Positions 1-8,993 are shown, counted from the first letter of the stretch. The stretch is DNA of 64,000 bases from CAZTTG01 sp964615935 (GCA_964615935.1 CAZTTG010000024.1:11979-75978); one strand, 5' to 3'. Program-made: numbers and translations. The notes: generated by a model not told the origin, from the sequence alone.

Positions 1-710
1 ACGTCGCCGCCCTCGCCCTGCATGGGCTCGATGAGGATGGCCGCCACCTTGTCGCCGTGCTTCGCGAAGGCCGCCTCGATCTCAGCCAGCGCGCGGGCCT
101 CGGAGGCCTCCACGTCGTTGGCGATCCCGCCGTTCAGGTCGAACTCGATCCCCGGGTTGTGGACCCGGGGCCAGTCGAACTTGGGGAACAGGCCGATCTT
201 GGCCGGATCGGTGTTGGTCAGGCTCATGGTGTAGCCCGAGCGACCGTGGAAGGAGTCCTTGAAGTGCAGCACCACCAGGTCGTTGGCTTCCTGGTGCATG
301 CCGGTGCGCCCCAGCTTGCGGGCCTTCCAGTCGAAGGCGCACTTGAGGGTGTTCTCCACCGCCAGCGCCCCGCCCGAGATCCAGAAGTGGTGCGGGTAGC
401 CCTCGGGCGTCGCCCGGGTGGCGAAGGCCTCCACGAAGCGCGCCATCGCCACCGTGTACAGGTCGGAGTTCGAGGGGTTGCACAGGGCCGCCTGCAGGAT
501 CTCCCGCTGGAACTCCGGATCGGCCATGCCCGGGTGGTTGTAGCCGATGGGCCAGCTCGCGAAGCAGGTGAAGAAGTCCAGGTACTCGCGGCCCGTGGCC
601 GCGTCGTGCAGCCAGGACCCGTGGGACTTCTCCAGGTCGAAGACCACCGGGACGCCGTCGGCGAGCTGGTGCCGCGACAGCACTTCGTGAACGTCACTGG
701 GTTGGATCAT
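1..710 (-). CDS. lat: L-lysine 6-aminotransferase (5' part, cut by window edge)
   Basis: PLP-dependent class III aminotransferase that moves the epsilon-amino group of lysine to 2-oxoglutarate, giving 2-aminoadipate 6-semialdehyde (cyclising to piperideine-6-carboxylate). Only the first 236 codons lie in the window. They follow the lysine-epsilon-aminotransferase pattern closely rather than a generic ornithine or GABA transaminase: PSDVHEVL near the start, LDFFTCFAS (44-52), NPSNSDLYTVAMARFVE (78-94), SGGALAVEN (112-120), SFHGRSGYTMSLTN (153-166), FPKFDWPR (175-182) and EPMQGEGGD at the edge. The PLP lysine would lie outside. The ATG at 708-710 is 44 bases downstream of the aldehyde-dehydrogenase-like gene, so the two are probably co-transcribed as a lysine-degradation unit. 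Confidence 0.93.
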   Translation of the reverse strand, partial: MIQPSDVHEVLSRHQLADGVPVVFDLEKSHGSWLHDAATGREYLDFFTCFASWPIGYNHPGMADPEFQREILQAALCNPSNSDLYTVAMARFVEAFATRATPEGYPHHFWISGGALAVENTLKCAFDWKARKLGRTGMHQEANDLVVLHFKDSFHGRSGYTMSLTNTDPAKIGLFPKFDWPRVHNPGIEFDLNGGIANDVEASEARALAEIEAAFAKHGDKVAAILIEPMQGEGGD

Positions 711-754
711 GCGGGGGTTCCTCGGGTGGCGCGGAGCAGGGCCGCGCGGGCCGC

Positions 755-1978
755 TCAGTCGATCCCGTCCAGCTCGGCCGCCAGGCGGGTGCCCTCGCGG
801 TCCGAGCGCACCCGCAGGAGCGCCAGGATGGGGGCGGGCCGGCGCAGGCGCGCGAAGCGCTGGTGGGGCTCGACGTTGCTGAAGACGGTGGGCCAGAGGG
901 CCTGACGGGAGGCTCCGGCCATGGCTTGGGCGGGCCGGTAAGGCTCGCCTCCAAAGATCAGGGTCGCGCCCTCGTCCAGGCCCAGGGCCCAGGCCCATCG
1001 AACGTACCGGTGCAGCCCCTCGTCGACGATGGGCACGGGGGGCAGGAGAGGCACCGGCGGCGCTTCGTCCGAGCTTCCTTCCAGCCTCGCCAGGAGCTCC
1101 TCGCAGAAGCGCGAGAACTCGAGCTCGTGGCACAGGACTCGACCGATCCGGCCCGGAAGCTGGCCGGACAGTGTACTCGATCGGCCGAAGGCCTGCCGCA
1201 CCACCGCCTCCGCCTCGGCCGCCGGATCGCTGCCCTTCCGCACCGGATGGGAGCGGCAGCGGGCCTCGCGCCAGCGCACCTCCGACCGCACGGCCGCCGC
1301 GCCCGGCGCCCGCAGCGCCTGCCGCGCGCGCCGGTCACCGTCGGCGGCCTCGATCCGCAGGACCTCGGGCGCCTCGGCGGCCGCCCGCAGGGCGGTCTGC
1401 CCGTCGTCGTGCAGCAGCGCCAGGGCACCCGGCGGCAGGTCCAGCCCGCTCAGGGCCTCCACCACCGCCTCGGCCGCGCGCGGCAGCTCGGGCGAGGCCA
1501 GGAGCACCACCCCCCAGCCATCGGCGAGAGCGCGCAGGCACAGGCCGGTCAGCCCCGCCAGCAGGTCGGTCCAGTGGGCGGCGATCACCGCCACGCCCGG
1601 CGAGGCGGGGGCCTCCAGCCCGGCGCCCCAGGGATCGAGGGCCGAGGCGAGCCCGTCCCAGCCCCGGTCGAGCGCATCGCAGGGTTCGCCGGGCTCGAGG
1701 CCCAGGGCCAGGCCCAGCTCCTCGAGCAGCCCCCGGTCCTCCCTCAGGATGGGCTCCAGCCGGCCGAGCCGCCGGCGGCGCTCGAGCGGATCCAGGGCCA
1801 GCCAGGAGGGCCCCACCTCCCGCCAGGCGGCCAGGGCCTCGCCGACCTCGGCCGGACCCGACCGCGGCCAGCGACCCGGATGGCCCCCCTCCGCCCCGGG
1901 CGGCGGCTCGAAGCGCAGCGCCTCGGGGGGCGAGCACCAGCGGCCGCCGATCCAGTTCCGGTGTTCCTCTCGGCTCAC
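755..1978 (-). CDS. Degenerate aldehyde dehydrogenase-like protein
   Basis: About 407 residues with the aldehyde dehydrogenase N-terminal layout: NWIGGRW (8-14), a helix with DPLERRRRLGRLEPIL (63-78), then LPPGALALLHDDG (181-193), where the family has its cofactor-domain PPG..LLxGDG segment. The catalytic GQxC motif reads SGQLPG at 271-276, so proline stands where the nucleophilic cysteine should be. The usual C-terminal oligomerisation arm is missing: the protein ends soon after the PILALLRVRS strand, at roughly 80% of normal length. The position next to lat suggests descent from aminoadipate-semialdehyde dehydrogenase, but the residues argue against oxidation chemistry. The GTG at 1976-1978 is preferred because codons further upstream lose the local third-position bias; an ATG at 2065 is possible. 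Confidence 0.7.
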   Translation of the reverse strand: MSREEHRNWIGGRWCSPPEALRFEPPPGAEGGHPGRWPRSGPAEVGEALAAWREVGPSWLALDPLERRRRLGRLEPILREDRGLLEELGLALGLEPGEPCDALDRGWDGLASALDPWGAGLEAPASPGVAVIAAHWTDLLAGLTGLCLRALADGWGVVLLASPELPRAAEAVVEALSGLDLPPGALALLHDDGQTALRAAAEAPEVLRIEAADGDRRARQALRAPGAAAVRSEVRWREARCRSHPVRKGSDPAAEAEAVVRQAFGRSSTLSGQLPGRIGRVLCHELEFSRFCEELLARLEGSSDEAPPVPLLPPVPIVDEGLHRYVRWAWALGLDEGATLIFGGEPYRPAQAMAGASRQALWPTVFSNVEPHQRFARLRRPAPILALLRVRSDREGTRLAAELDGID

Positions 1979-2092
1979 GTCCCTCGGTCCAATCCCCCGT
2001 GAAGGGTCCCCGCGGTGGGCCGCGAGATCCACGGGCGGCCCGCGCGTATCATAGGCGACCGCCATCCGGTTGGCACAGGCCGCCGGAGCGAC

Positions 2093-2479
2093 ATGAGCCA
2101 GCGATTCCGTCCCGACATGCGCATGCGAAGCGGCACCGACTTCCGCCGCGCCTACGCCACCGGCTCCCGCGCGCGCGGCCCCATCCTCGTGGTCGTCGCC
2201 CGGGAGAACGGGCTGGGTCGCACGCGCCTCGGCCTGTCGGTGGGCCGCGCGATCTGGCGCCAGGCCGTGCGCCGCAACCGGGTGAGGCGCCTCTTCCGGG
2301 AGGCCTTCCGCCTCTCCTACGGCGAGCTGCCCGCCGGCTTCGACCTGGTGCTGATCCCGGCCGCCCGCGAGCTCGAGCCCCAGCTCGAGCCGACCCGCGC
2401 CGAGCTGGTGCGCACCGCGCGCCGGGCGGTCCGGCGCTTCCGGGAGAAGGAGGCCGGGGGTTCCCCGGGCGGGCGATGA
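2093..2479 (+). CDS. rnpA: Ribonuclease P protein component
   Basis: Basic 128-residue protein subunit of RNase P, which helps the catalytic RNA remove 5' leaders from tRNA precursors. The RNR signature is present as RRNRVRRLFREAFR (60-73), and the N-terminal MRMRSGTDFRRAYATG matches the family's substrate-binding start. The ATG at 2093 has GGAG six bases upstream and was chosen over a longer in-frame start at 2015 whose extra residues do not resemble the family. The stop overlaps the yidD start (ATGA). No rpmH is seen immediately upstream, unlike the classic rpmH-rnpA order. Confidence 0.95.
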   Translation: MSQRFRPDMRMRSGTDFRRAYATGSRARGPILVVVARENGLGRTRLGLSVGRAIWRQAVRRNRVRRLFREAFRLSYGELPAGFDLVLIPAARELEPQLEPTRAELVRTARRAVRRFREKEAGGSPGGR

Positions 2480-2766
2480 AGCCGCTGATCCTGCTGACCA
2501 CGGCCCCGCTCCGCTTCTACCGCCGCTTCCTCTCGCCGCTCAAGCCCCCCACCTGCCGCTTCCACCCCACCTGCAGCGCCTACGCCATCGAGGCCCTCGA
2601 CAAGCGCGGCCTTTTCGTTGGCGCCGCCCTGACCGTCTGGCGCATCCTGCGCTGCCAGCCCTTCGGCCGCCCGGGCTTCGACCCCGTGCCCGAGCGCGGC
2701 TGGCCGCCTCGCCTCGACCCGCCCGCTCCCGCGCCGACCTCCGACACCGATCCCGAGAGCTCCTAG
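2476..2766 (+). CDS. yidD: Membrane protein insertion efficiency factor YidD
   Basis: Small (96-residue) membrane-associated protein that assists YidC-dependent insertion of inner-membrane proteins. The family signature CRFHPTCSAYAIEAL (27-41) with two conserved cysteines is intact, as is the FYRRFLSPLKPP lead-in. The start overlaps the rnpA stop by four bases (ATGA), the usual coupling. The C-terminal 20 residues are proline-rich and unconserved. Its normal partner yidC lies about 43 kb away (45513-47555) next to mnmE, so the ancestral rnpA-yidD-yidC-mnmE cluster is split here. Confidence 0.95.
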   Translation: MKPLILLTTAPLRFYRRFLSPLKPPTCRFHPTCSAYAIEALDKRGLFVGAALTVWRILRCQPFGRPGFDPVPERGWPPRLDPPAPAPTSDTDPESS

Positions 2767-2785
2767 GCCCCACCCGAGGACGTCC

Positions 2786-3907
2786 ATGCCCTCACGAGCC
2801 GCGATCCCCCCCCTGCTCCTCGCCCTCCTCGCGACCGCCGCCGCCCAGGAGGCCGAGCCCTCCGCTCCCGCCGAGGAGCCCCGCTGCCCCATCCCCGGCG
2901 CCATCCCGGTCGACTACCTGATCCAGGAGGGCGAGGCGCACATCGCCCACCTGTGGCAGCTCAGCCGCGGGGGCGAGAACGCGGAGGGCTACTGGAGCTT
3001 CGCCGGGGACCGGATCGTCTGGCAGCGCACGGCGGGGACCATGGGCTGCGACCGGATCTTCGTCACCCACCCCGAGAAGGGCTCGCCGGTGCCCGTCAGC
3101 AACGGGCTGGGGGTGACCACCTGCGCCTACTTCCTGCCCGGCGATCGCGAGCTGCTCTTCGCCTCCACCCACGGCAGCGAGACCGAGTGCCCGCCGCGCC
3201 CCGACTTCTCCCGGGGCTACGTGTGGGGCCTGCACCCCCAGTACGACATCTGGGTGCACGAGCTGGCGACCGGCGCCCAGCGAGCCATCGTGGAGGGCTG
3301 GGGCTACGACGCCGAGGCCACGGTCTCTCCCCTCGGCGACCGGATCGTGTTCACCTCCACCCGCTCCGGCGACCTGGAGCTGTGGACCTGCGACCTCGAG
3401 GGCGGCGACCTCTTCCAGGTGACCGACACCCCGGGCTACGACGGCGGCGCCTTCTTCAGCCACGACGGCCGCGAGCTGGTCTTCCGCGCCACGGCCTTCT
3501 CCGACGACCCCGCGGAGGCCGAGGCCGAGCGCGCCGGCTACCGCGAGCTCCTGGAGCGGTGGCTGGTGCGCCCCGGCCGCATGGAGCTCTTCGTGATCGA
3601 CCCGGACGGCGAGAACCGCCGCCAGCTCACCCAGCTCGGCGGGGCCAACTTCGCGCCCTTCTTCCTTCCCGACGACTCGCGCATCGCCTTCGCCACCAAC
3701 CACCACGACCAGGAGGGACGGGGCCGCAACTTGGACCTCTTCTCGGTCGGCCTCGACGGCCAGGGGCTCGAGCGGATCACCTTCCACGAGGACTTCGACA
3801 GCTTCCCGATGTTCAGCCCCGACGGGCGCTACCTGGCGTTCTCGTCCAACCGCGGGGGAGGGGCGCCCGGGGAGACCAACCTGTTCGTGGCCGAGTGGCG
3901 CGAATAG
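2786..3907 (+). CDS. Exported TolB-like beta-propeller (PD40 repeat) protein
   Basis: A 373-residue protein with a signal peptide (hydrophobic 6-20, AAAQE cleavage region) followed by repeated propeller blades of the TolB/WD40-like PD40 type. Repeats of the form SPLGDRIVFTSTRSGDLELW, SHDGRELVFRA, LPDDSRIAFATN and SPDGRYLAFSSNRGG occur from about residue 180 to the end. In this family such propellers read out or bind extracytoplasmic partners; no peptidase domain follows. GAGGA six bases before the ATG is a good ribosome site. It begins 19 bases after yidD and may be in the same transcript. The substrate is unknown. Confidence 0.8.
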   Translation: MPSRAAIPPLLLALLATAAAQEAEPSAPAEEPRCPIPGAIPVDYLIQEGEAHIAHLWQLSRGGENAEGYWSFAGDRIVWQRTAGTMGCDRIFVTHPEKGSPVPVSNGLGVTTCAYFLPGDRELLFASTHGSETECPPRPDFSRGYVWGLHPQYDIWVHELATGAQRAIVEGWGYDAEATVSPLGDRIVFTSTRSGDLELWTCDLEGGDLFQVTDTPGYDGGAFFSHDGRELVFRATAFSDDPAEAEAERAGYRELLERWLVRPGRMELFVIDPDGENRRQLTQLGGANFAPFFLPDDSRIAFATNHHDQEGRGRNLDLFSVGLDGQGLERITFHEDFDSFPMFSPDGRYLAFSSNRGGGAPGETNLFVAEWRE

Positions 3908-3929
3908 CCCGCGGTCGGGGTTCCCCATC

Positions 3930-6422
3930 TTGCGCGACCGACTCGCCCGCCTGAGCGTCCCGCTCCTCCTGGGGCTCCTGCCCCTGCTGCTCGTCGGGCC
4001 GGCCCTGCTCCCGGGGATGCGCTTCCTGCCCCAGCTCCCCGTGGCCCTGGAGCCCCTGGCTGCGGAGCATCCGGCCGCGGCCGAGCGCGCGCGGGAGGGG
4101 GCCAACCGCTGGACCTCGGACGGGCTCTTCCCCGTCCTCGACGAGCAGTTCGCCGTCGCCATGCAGGTGGGTGCGGGGACCCTGCCGACCTGGGACAGGC
4201 TGTCGGGAGTGGGCCAGCCCCTCGCCGCCGGGACCCTGAGCGGCACCTGGTACCCCCCGAACTGGCTCGGGTGGCTCTTGAGCCCGGACCGGGCCGCCGG
4301 CTGGCTGGCCGCCGGGAGGCTGGCGCTGGCCGGGCTGGGCATGTGGCTCTTCCTCCGCGCGCGCGGACTCCCGCTCGGGGCGCGCCTGGTCGGCGCCCTC
4401 GCGTTCCAGGCCGGCGGCTTCGCCCTGGTGAACCTCCACTATGGGATGAAGCTGGACGCGGCCCTGTGGCTGCCCTGGTCCCTGTGGGCGATCGAGGGCA
4501 TGCGCGCCGGACGGCGGGCCGCGCCCCTGGCCCTGTGCCTCTCCACCGCCCTCTCCTTCCTCGCCGGCTTCCCCCCCATCGCGATCTTCTGCGCCCTGGC
4601 CGCGGCCGCCTGGGCCGCGGCGCGCTGGCTGGTGCACGACACGCGCGGCGGCCGCGGGAGCATGCTGGTCCGCCCGCTGGCCTTCATCGGCCTCGGCGTG
4701 CTCGCGGCCGGCGTCCAGCTCCTGCCGACCTTCGAGCTCAGCCGCCTCTCGACCCGCGGGCCCAGGTCGGCGGCCGAGCTCGCAGCCGAGGCGCCGCCCC
4801 CCGCGGCCCTCGCGACCCTGGTCGCGCCGCAGCTCTTCGGCTCCCAGCAGGAGGACGTCTTCCCGCCCCACGAACCGGTGGCCTGGTGGCTCACTTCGGC
4901 CTCCGATGCCGAGCGGGCGGAGCGCTGCACGCCCCTCGAGTGGAGCTTCTACGCGGGGGTCGCCGCGGTCGCCCTGTCCGTCGCCGGCCTCCTCTCGCGG
5001 AGGCGCGAGCGGTGGATCCCGGCCCTGGGGCTCCTCGCCTGCGTCGCCTTCGCCCTGGGGTGGCCCGGCGCGCGGCTGCTCTACCAGGTACCCGGCCTGA
5101 ACCTGGGCGCGCCCACGCGGGTGCTCGCCGTGGCGTGGGCGCTCTGGCCCTGGCTCGCGGCCCTGGGCGCGGAGGCCCTGCTCGAGGGCCGGGCCCGCGC
5201 GCGCCGGGCAGCCCTCGCCTTCCTGGTCCTCGCCCTCGCGCCGGGCGCGTGGCTGGGCCTCGCCATCGAGCCGGGCGCCTGGGCCGCGGACGTCGAGGTC
5301 CTGCTGGCCGAGCGACACGGCTGCACCCTCGAGGAGGTGCGCGCCTTGGTCTCGCCCGAGGGCGCCCTGGCCGCGGGTGAGCGGCTGGTGGTGGTCGGGA
5401 GGGCGCTCCTCGCCTCGGCCCTGGCCGCGGGCATCGCCGTCCTCGCCCTGGACCGGCTGAGGCGGCGAGGCGCCCGGCCCCTCGCGCTGCTCGCTCCCCT
5501 CCTCGCCGTCCTGCTGGCCGAGGGCGCGCTGCAGGGTGCGCCCCACGCGGGCGCGCGCGAGCTGGGGGACCTGACCCTGATTCCCCCCTCGAGGGCCATG
5601 CAGGAGGTGTGCGACGCCGCGAACCGCGGCCGCGTGCTGCGGCTGGACGCAAGCGAGAGCGGTGTGGGCGAGGTCCTCCACCTCGCCCGGCCCAACCTCC
5701 CCCGGCTCTACCGCACCGCCGATCTGACTCCCTACACCGCCTATCCCTCGCGGCGCCTGGTCGAGCTCATGGAGGCGCTCGATCCGGCGAGTCGCTACCG
5801 CTCGGGTGTCAGCCGGCTCTCCAGCGTCGAGCTCCTCGGCCATCCTCTGCTGGACCTCCTGCGCGTGAGCGCGGTGCTCTCCCTGCGCGCCGTGGAGCAC
5901 CCGCGCCTCGAGCTCCGCCACGCCGATCCGCCCTTCCACGTGTACGATCGCAGCGGGGCCCTTCCGCCCGCGCGCCTGGTCGAGACCGGGATCGCCACGC
6001 CTACGGATCGCGCCGCCATCGGCCTGCTCGCCCAGGGAGCGATCGATCCGACCGAGGCGACGGTTCTGGCGCCGGGCGTGGCAGCGCGCCGAGCGCCGGG
6101 CGGGAGCGGGGAAGCCGCCGAGTTGAAGTTCCGCTGGGTCGATTACCACCGCTTCGACGTCGAGGTCACCGGCGGTCGGGGCGGATGGCTCGTCTTCCAC
6201 GGAGCGAGCCACCCCGGCTGGAAGGCCACCGTCGACGGGCGCGACGCGACCTTCGTGCGGACGGATCACGTCTACCGCGCCCTGTGGCTGGAGCCCGGCG
6301 ATCGCGTGGTCCGCACCAAGTACGAACCCTGGTCCCTGCGCATCGGCGCGGGATGCACCCTCCTCGGCCTGATCCTCGGCATCGGGCTCGTCCTGCGCGC
6401 CGGGCGGCGCGCCGCCGGTTGA
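3930..6422 (+). CDS. YfhO-family polytopic membrane protein
   Basis: 830-residue integral membrane protein: an N-terminal hydrophobic helix, a soluble loop, then some ten hydrophobic segments between about residues 110 and 530, a largely extracytoplasmic C-terminal domain (about 540-800) and a final helix at 805-825. The layout, the ending GWKATVDGRDA and the segment YPPNWLGW resemble YfhO-type (glycosyltransferase-C-like) proteins linked in Firmicutes to glycosylation of lipoteichoic acid; the substrate here is unknown. The best start is TTG at 3930, 22 bases after the propeller gene, with GGTCGGGG upstream; the exact start is uncertain. Confidence 0.72.
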   Translation: MRDRLARLSVPLLLGLLPLLLVGPALLPGMRFLPQLPVALEPLAAEHPAAAERAREGANRWTSDGLFPVLDEQFAVAMQVGAGTLPTWDRLSGVGQPLAAGTLSGTWYPPNWLGWLLSPDRAAGWLAAGRLALAGLGMWLFLRARGLPLGARLVGALAFQAGGFALVNLHYGMKLDAALWLPWSLWAIEGMRAGRRAAPLALCLSTALSFLAGFPPIAIFCALAAAAWAAARWLVHDTRGGRGSMLVRPLAFIGLGVLAAGVQLLPTFELSRLSTRGPRSAAELAAEAPPPAALATLVAPQLFGSQQEDVFPPHEPVAWWLTSASDAERAERCTPLEWSFYAGVAAVALSVAGLLSRRRERWIPALGLLACVAFALGWPGARLLYQVPGLNLGAPTRVLAVAWALWPWLAALGAEALLEGRARARRAALAFLVLALAPGAWLGLAIEPGAWAADVEVLLAERHGCTLEEVRALVSPEGALAAGERLVVVGRALLASALAAGIAVLALDRLRRRGARPLALLAPLLAVLLAEGALQGAPHAGARELGDLTLIPPSRAMQEVCDAANRGRVLRLDASESGVGEVLHLARPNLPRLYRTADLTPYTAYPSRRLVELMEALDPASRYRSGVSRLSSVELLGHPLLDLLRVSAVLSLRAVEHPRLELRHADPPFHVYDRSGALPPARLVETGIATPTDRAAIGLLAQGAIDPTEATVLAPGVAARRAPGGSGEAAELKFRWVDYHRFDVEVTGGRGGWLVFHGASHPGWKATVDGRDATFVRTDHVYRALWLEPGDRVVRTKYEPWSLRIGAGCTLLGLILGIGLVLRAGRRAAG

Positions 6423-6426
6423 TCCC

Positions 6427-7212
6427 ATGCACCTTCAGTTCCTCGCCAGTGGAAGCCGGGGGAACAGCGCGCTCGTCCGCGCGGGCGAGACCTCCATCCT
6501 GGTCGACGCCGGGCTCTCGAGCCGGGAGCTGGCGGCCCGCCTCGAGGTCGCCGGCTTGGCCGCGCGCCGGCTGGACCACCTGCTGATCTCCCACGGCCAC
6601 CTCGACCACGCGCGCAGCGCGGGCCTGCTGGCCCAGCGCTCCGGGGCGACCCTGCACTGCGCCCAGGCCCTGATGGCCAACGCCTCGATCCGCCGCGCGC
6701 CGCGCATGAGCACGATCCGCATCGGCGGCGAGCTCGAGCTGGCCGCCGAGGACGGCCGCGATCCGGTGCGCGTGCGACCGGTGCTGGTCCCCCACGACGC
6801 CGATCCCACCGTGGCCTACCGCCTGGAGCAGGGAGGTCGCGTGGCGGTCATCGCCACCGACATCGGCACGCCCCGACCGGTGGCCGCCGGCGCCCTCGCC
6901 GGGGCGCACGTCCTGGTGCTGGAGTTCAACCACGACCCCGATCGGCTCGCCGCGGGCCCCTACCCGGTGAACCTCAAGCGCCGGATCCGCGGCGACGGCG
7001 GACACCTCTCCAACCAGCAGGCGGCCGAGCTCCTCGCCCACCTGGCCGGTCCGCAGCTCCACACCCTGGTGCTGGCGCACCTCTCCGAGCAGAACAACAC
7101 CCCCGAGCTCGCCCGCGCCTGCGCCCGCGCCGCCCTGGCGGAGCTGGGCCTGGGTCGGGTCGAGGTCCTGGTCGCCAGCCAGGACGAGGTGGGACCCAAC
7201 CTCGAGGTGTGA
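6427..7212 (+). CDS. Metallo-beta-lactamase-fold hydrolase (YycJ/WalJ-like)
   Basis: A 261-residue single-domain MBL-fold protein. The N-terminus FLASGSRGNSALVRAG and ILVDAGLS are typical of the YycJ/WalJ branch of metal-dependent hydrolases, and the zinc motif HGHLDH is complete at 56-61. Later metal ligands are likely H127 (VPHDADP) and the aspartate of IATDIG. In Firmicutes YycJ belongs to the WalRK locus, but no such neighbours exist here, so only a general nuclease or phosphodiesterase-type activity can be proposed. It starts four bases after the membrane-protein stop and is followed by a strong hairpin, so it probably ends a transcript. Confidence 0.85.
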   Translation: MHLQFLASGSRGNSALVRAGETSILVDAGLSSRELAARLEVAGLAARRLDHLLISHGHLDHARSAGLLAQRSGATLHCAQALMANASIRRAPRMSTIRIGGELELAAEDGRDPVRVRPVLVPHDADPTVAYRLEQGGRVAVIATDIGTPRPVAAGALAGAHVLVLEFNHDPDRLAAGPYPVNLKRRIRGDGGHLSNQQAAELLAHLAGPQLHTLVLAHLSEQNNTPELARACARAALAELGLGRVEVLVASQDEVGPNLEV

Positions 7213-7217
7213 GGTTC

Positions 7218-7243
7218 GCCCGGGCGCGCTCCCACGCCCGGGC
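7218..7243 (+). terminator. GC hairpin after the MBL-fold gene
   Basis: Perfect 9-base inverted repeat GCCCGGGCG / CGCCCGGGC with an 8-base loop, starting 5 bases after the stop codon. No T-run follows, so it may act as a factor-assisted terminator or 3'-end stabiliser. The remaining bases up to 7493 hold no recognisable gene. Confidence 0.55.
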
Positions 7244-7493
7244 CGACTCCGGCCTTCACCGGGAATTTTCACTCTTTCCGCGCGTACTCGGGGGTGCTGC
7301 GTCGTTAGAGGCAGCGACCGGATCGCGAGCCCTCCCCCACGGGCGGCGCCAGGACCCTGGCAGGCTGCAATGGGGTCGTCACCGGGGGGGACGCGAGGAC
7401 CGGAGGATGATGGTGAACCGCGCGGTACGCCCGGCTCCCCCGTTCATCCACGCGACCGAGCATCGACCACGCCCCTGACAGGAGGAGTCTGGA

Positions 7494-8966
7494 ATGCACG
7501 CACGCAAGGCCGCTGGCCGTCTGGCGATCGCGACGATCTGCTGGCTCACCGCCGCGCCCCTGGCCGCGGCGGACCAGAGCGCCCTGCCCTACCAGGTCCT
7601 CGCCGATCGCTTTCGCGCCGAGCACGGAATCGAATCCGAGGTGCCGTCCGACTGCGACCTGCAGGAGACCCTGGACTCCGGTTTCGCGCGGCTCCGCGTG
7701 GGCGCCCTGGACCTTCGCTATCCCCGCAGCGCCCTGGTCGAGCGGCGCCGCGCCGACGAGCTGATCGGCATCTGCGGCGGGCTGCTCGAGCTGCAGGGGC
7801 AGTGGATCGACTGGTTCGACTCGGAGGACCCGGCCGCCGACGAGGCGCGCGCGCACCTGTTGGTCCTCTCCCGGTGGGTGCGCCGCTGGCGCGGCTCGAA
7901 GCTGGCCGGCGAGGCCCAGGGGGGAGGGCTCGACCTGGCCGCCATGGCGGGAGCCGGACCGAAGGAGCTCGACGCCCTGGCGGGCCTGGCGCGGGCCATG
8001 ACCGGCGGCGCGGCCCTGGGGCTGGAGCTGGGGGAGGCCCCCTCGCGGACCCTGGTCTTCGCGCCCCAGCGCGAGGACTTCGTGGAGCTGGCGTGCTTCC
8101 TGGGCTGGCTGGACGCGCGCAACCGTCCGGTCTACTGGCACGGCGGAGTGGCCGGCTGGACGGAGCTGTGGTGGAACGAGCTGCAGGTGATCGCCCTCGA
8201 GTACCCCGGCGTCTCGCCCTCGCCGGGCAGCTGGCGCCAGGGCATCCCCATGGATTCGCGCGAGGAGAGCGGCCTCCTGCAGCACGTGCTGCAGCGCGCC
8301 GCCCACGAGCAGGCCTGGCACGCCTTCGGCCGCGGGCTGTCGCCGGTCTTCGAGGCGGGCCTGGCGCAGAACGCGGTGATCGCCCTGCTCGGGCAGAACA
8401 ACACCCGCTCGGGCGGGAGCGCCCGCGGCAACCAGACCCGGGCCTACGAGATGTTCGTCCCCGGCGGCCTCTCCGAGGGCGGCGTGCTGCCGCCCCAGAA
8501 CGCCGACAGCGCCTGGCGGGAGGCGCTCGGCGCGGACTGGTTCGTCAAGGCCCTGCGGGCGGGACAGCGGCGGGGCGCCAAGGAGGGCCAGCGCCGCGGC
8601 GACCGGCTGGCGCAGTTCGCCCTGACCGCGCCCGGCGCCTCCCGCGCCTTCGTCGTGCACGCCCCCTTCCTGGGCTCGGAGGCCGGCTCCGCCGCCGTCC
8701 CGCCGGATCGCTACCTCCCCGACTACCTCGAGTTCTTCCGCGCCTACAAGAGCGCCTTCGTCCGCTGGCTGGAGACCGCCGCCGGGGGCAGCGCACGCGC
8801 CTCGCGGGCGAAGTTCTCCAAGCTCCTCGCCCTGACCGCGACCCTCGATGGCCAGGACGCCTTCGAGCGGGCGGCGGAGCAGGTCTATGGCCTGCCGCTG
8901 TCGGCGGCCTCCCGCGAGGAGCCCAGCCTGGAGTGGGAGTTCCTGGCCTGGCTCGCGCGCCGGTAG
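7494..8966 (+). CDS. Exported protein of unknown function
   Basis: 490-residue protein preceded by an excellent ribosome site (AGGAGGAG, 6 bases before ATG) and starting with a clear signal peptide (basic MHARKAAGR, hydrophobic core, cleavage near AAA-D at residue 27). The mature part is helical and rich in tryptophan and leucine (RWVRRWRG, GGVAGWTELWWNELQV), with no transmembrane helix. HVLQRAAHEQAW (about 263-274) has an HExxH-like look but lacks the right spacing, so a protease assignment is not supported. I do not recognise the family. It is monocistronic, facing the carboxypeptidase-regulatory gene across 27 bases. Confidence 0.8.
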   Translation: MHARKAAGRLAIATICWLTAAPLAAADQSALPYQVLADRFRAEHGIESEVPSDCDLQETLDSGFARLRVGALDLRYPRSALVERRRADELIGICGGLLELQGQWIDWFDSEDPAADEARAHLLVLSRWVRRWRGSKLAGEAQGGGLDLAAMAGAGPKELDALAGLARAMTGGAALGLELGEAPSRTLVFAPQREDFVELACFLGWLDARNRPVYWHGGVAGWTELWWNELQVIALEYPGVSPSPGSWRQGIPMDSREESGLLQHVLQRAAHEQAWHAFGRGLSPVFEAGLAQNAVIALLGQNNTRSGGSARGNQTRAYEMFVPGGLSEGGVLPPQNADSAWREALGADWFVKALRAGQRRGAKEGQRRGDRLAQFALTAPGASRAFVVHAPFLGSEAGSAAVPPDRYLPDYLEFFRAYKSAFVRWLETAAGGSARASRAKFSKLLALTATLDGQDAFERAAEQVYGLPLSAASREEPSLEWEFLAWLARR

Positions 8967-8993
8967 CCCCCGGGCGGAGCCCCTCGGCCGGGC

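Noticed and set aside
57..2002. Long plus-strand open frames opposite lat and the ALDH-like gene
   Set aside because: Low-complexity arginine/alanine/glycine text with no family pattern; antisense shadows of GC-rich genes.
8220..8320. HExxH-like protease motif in the exported unknown protein
   Set aside because: The sequence reads HEQAW without the second histidine, so no zinc site is supported.
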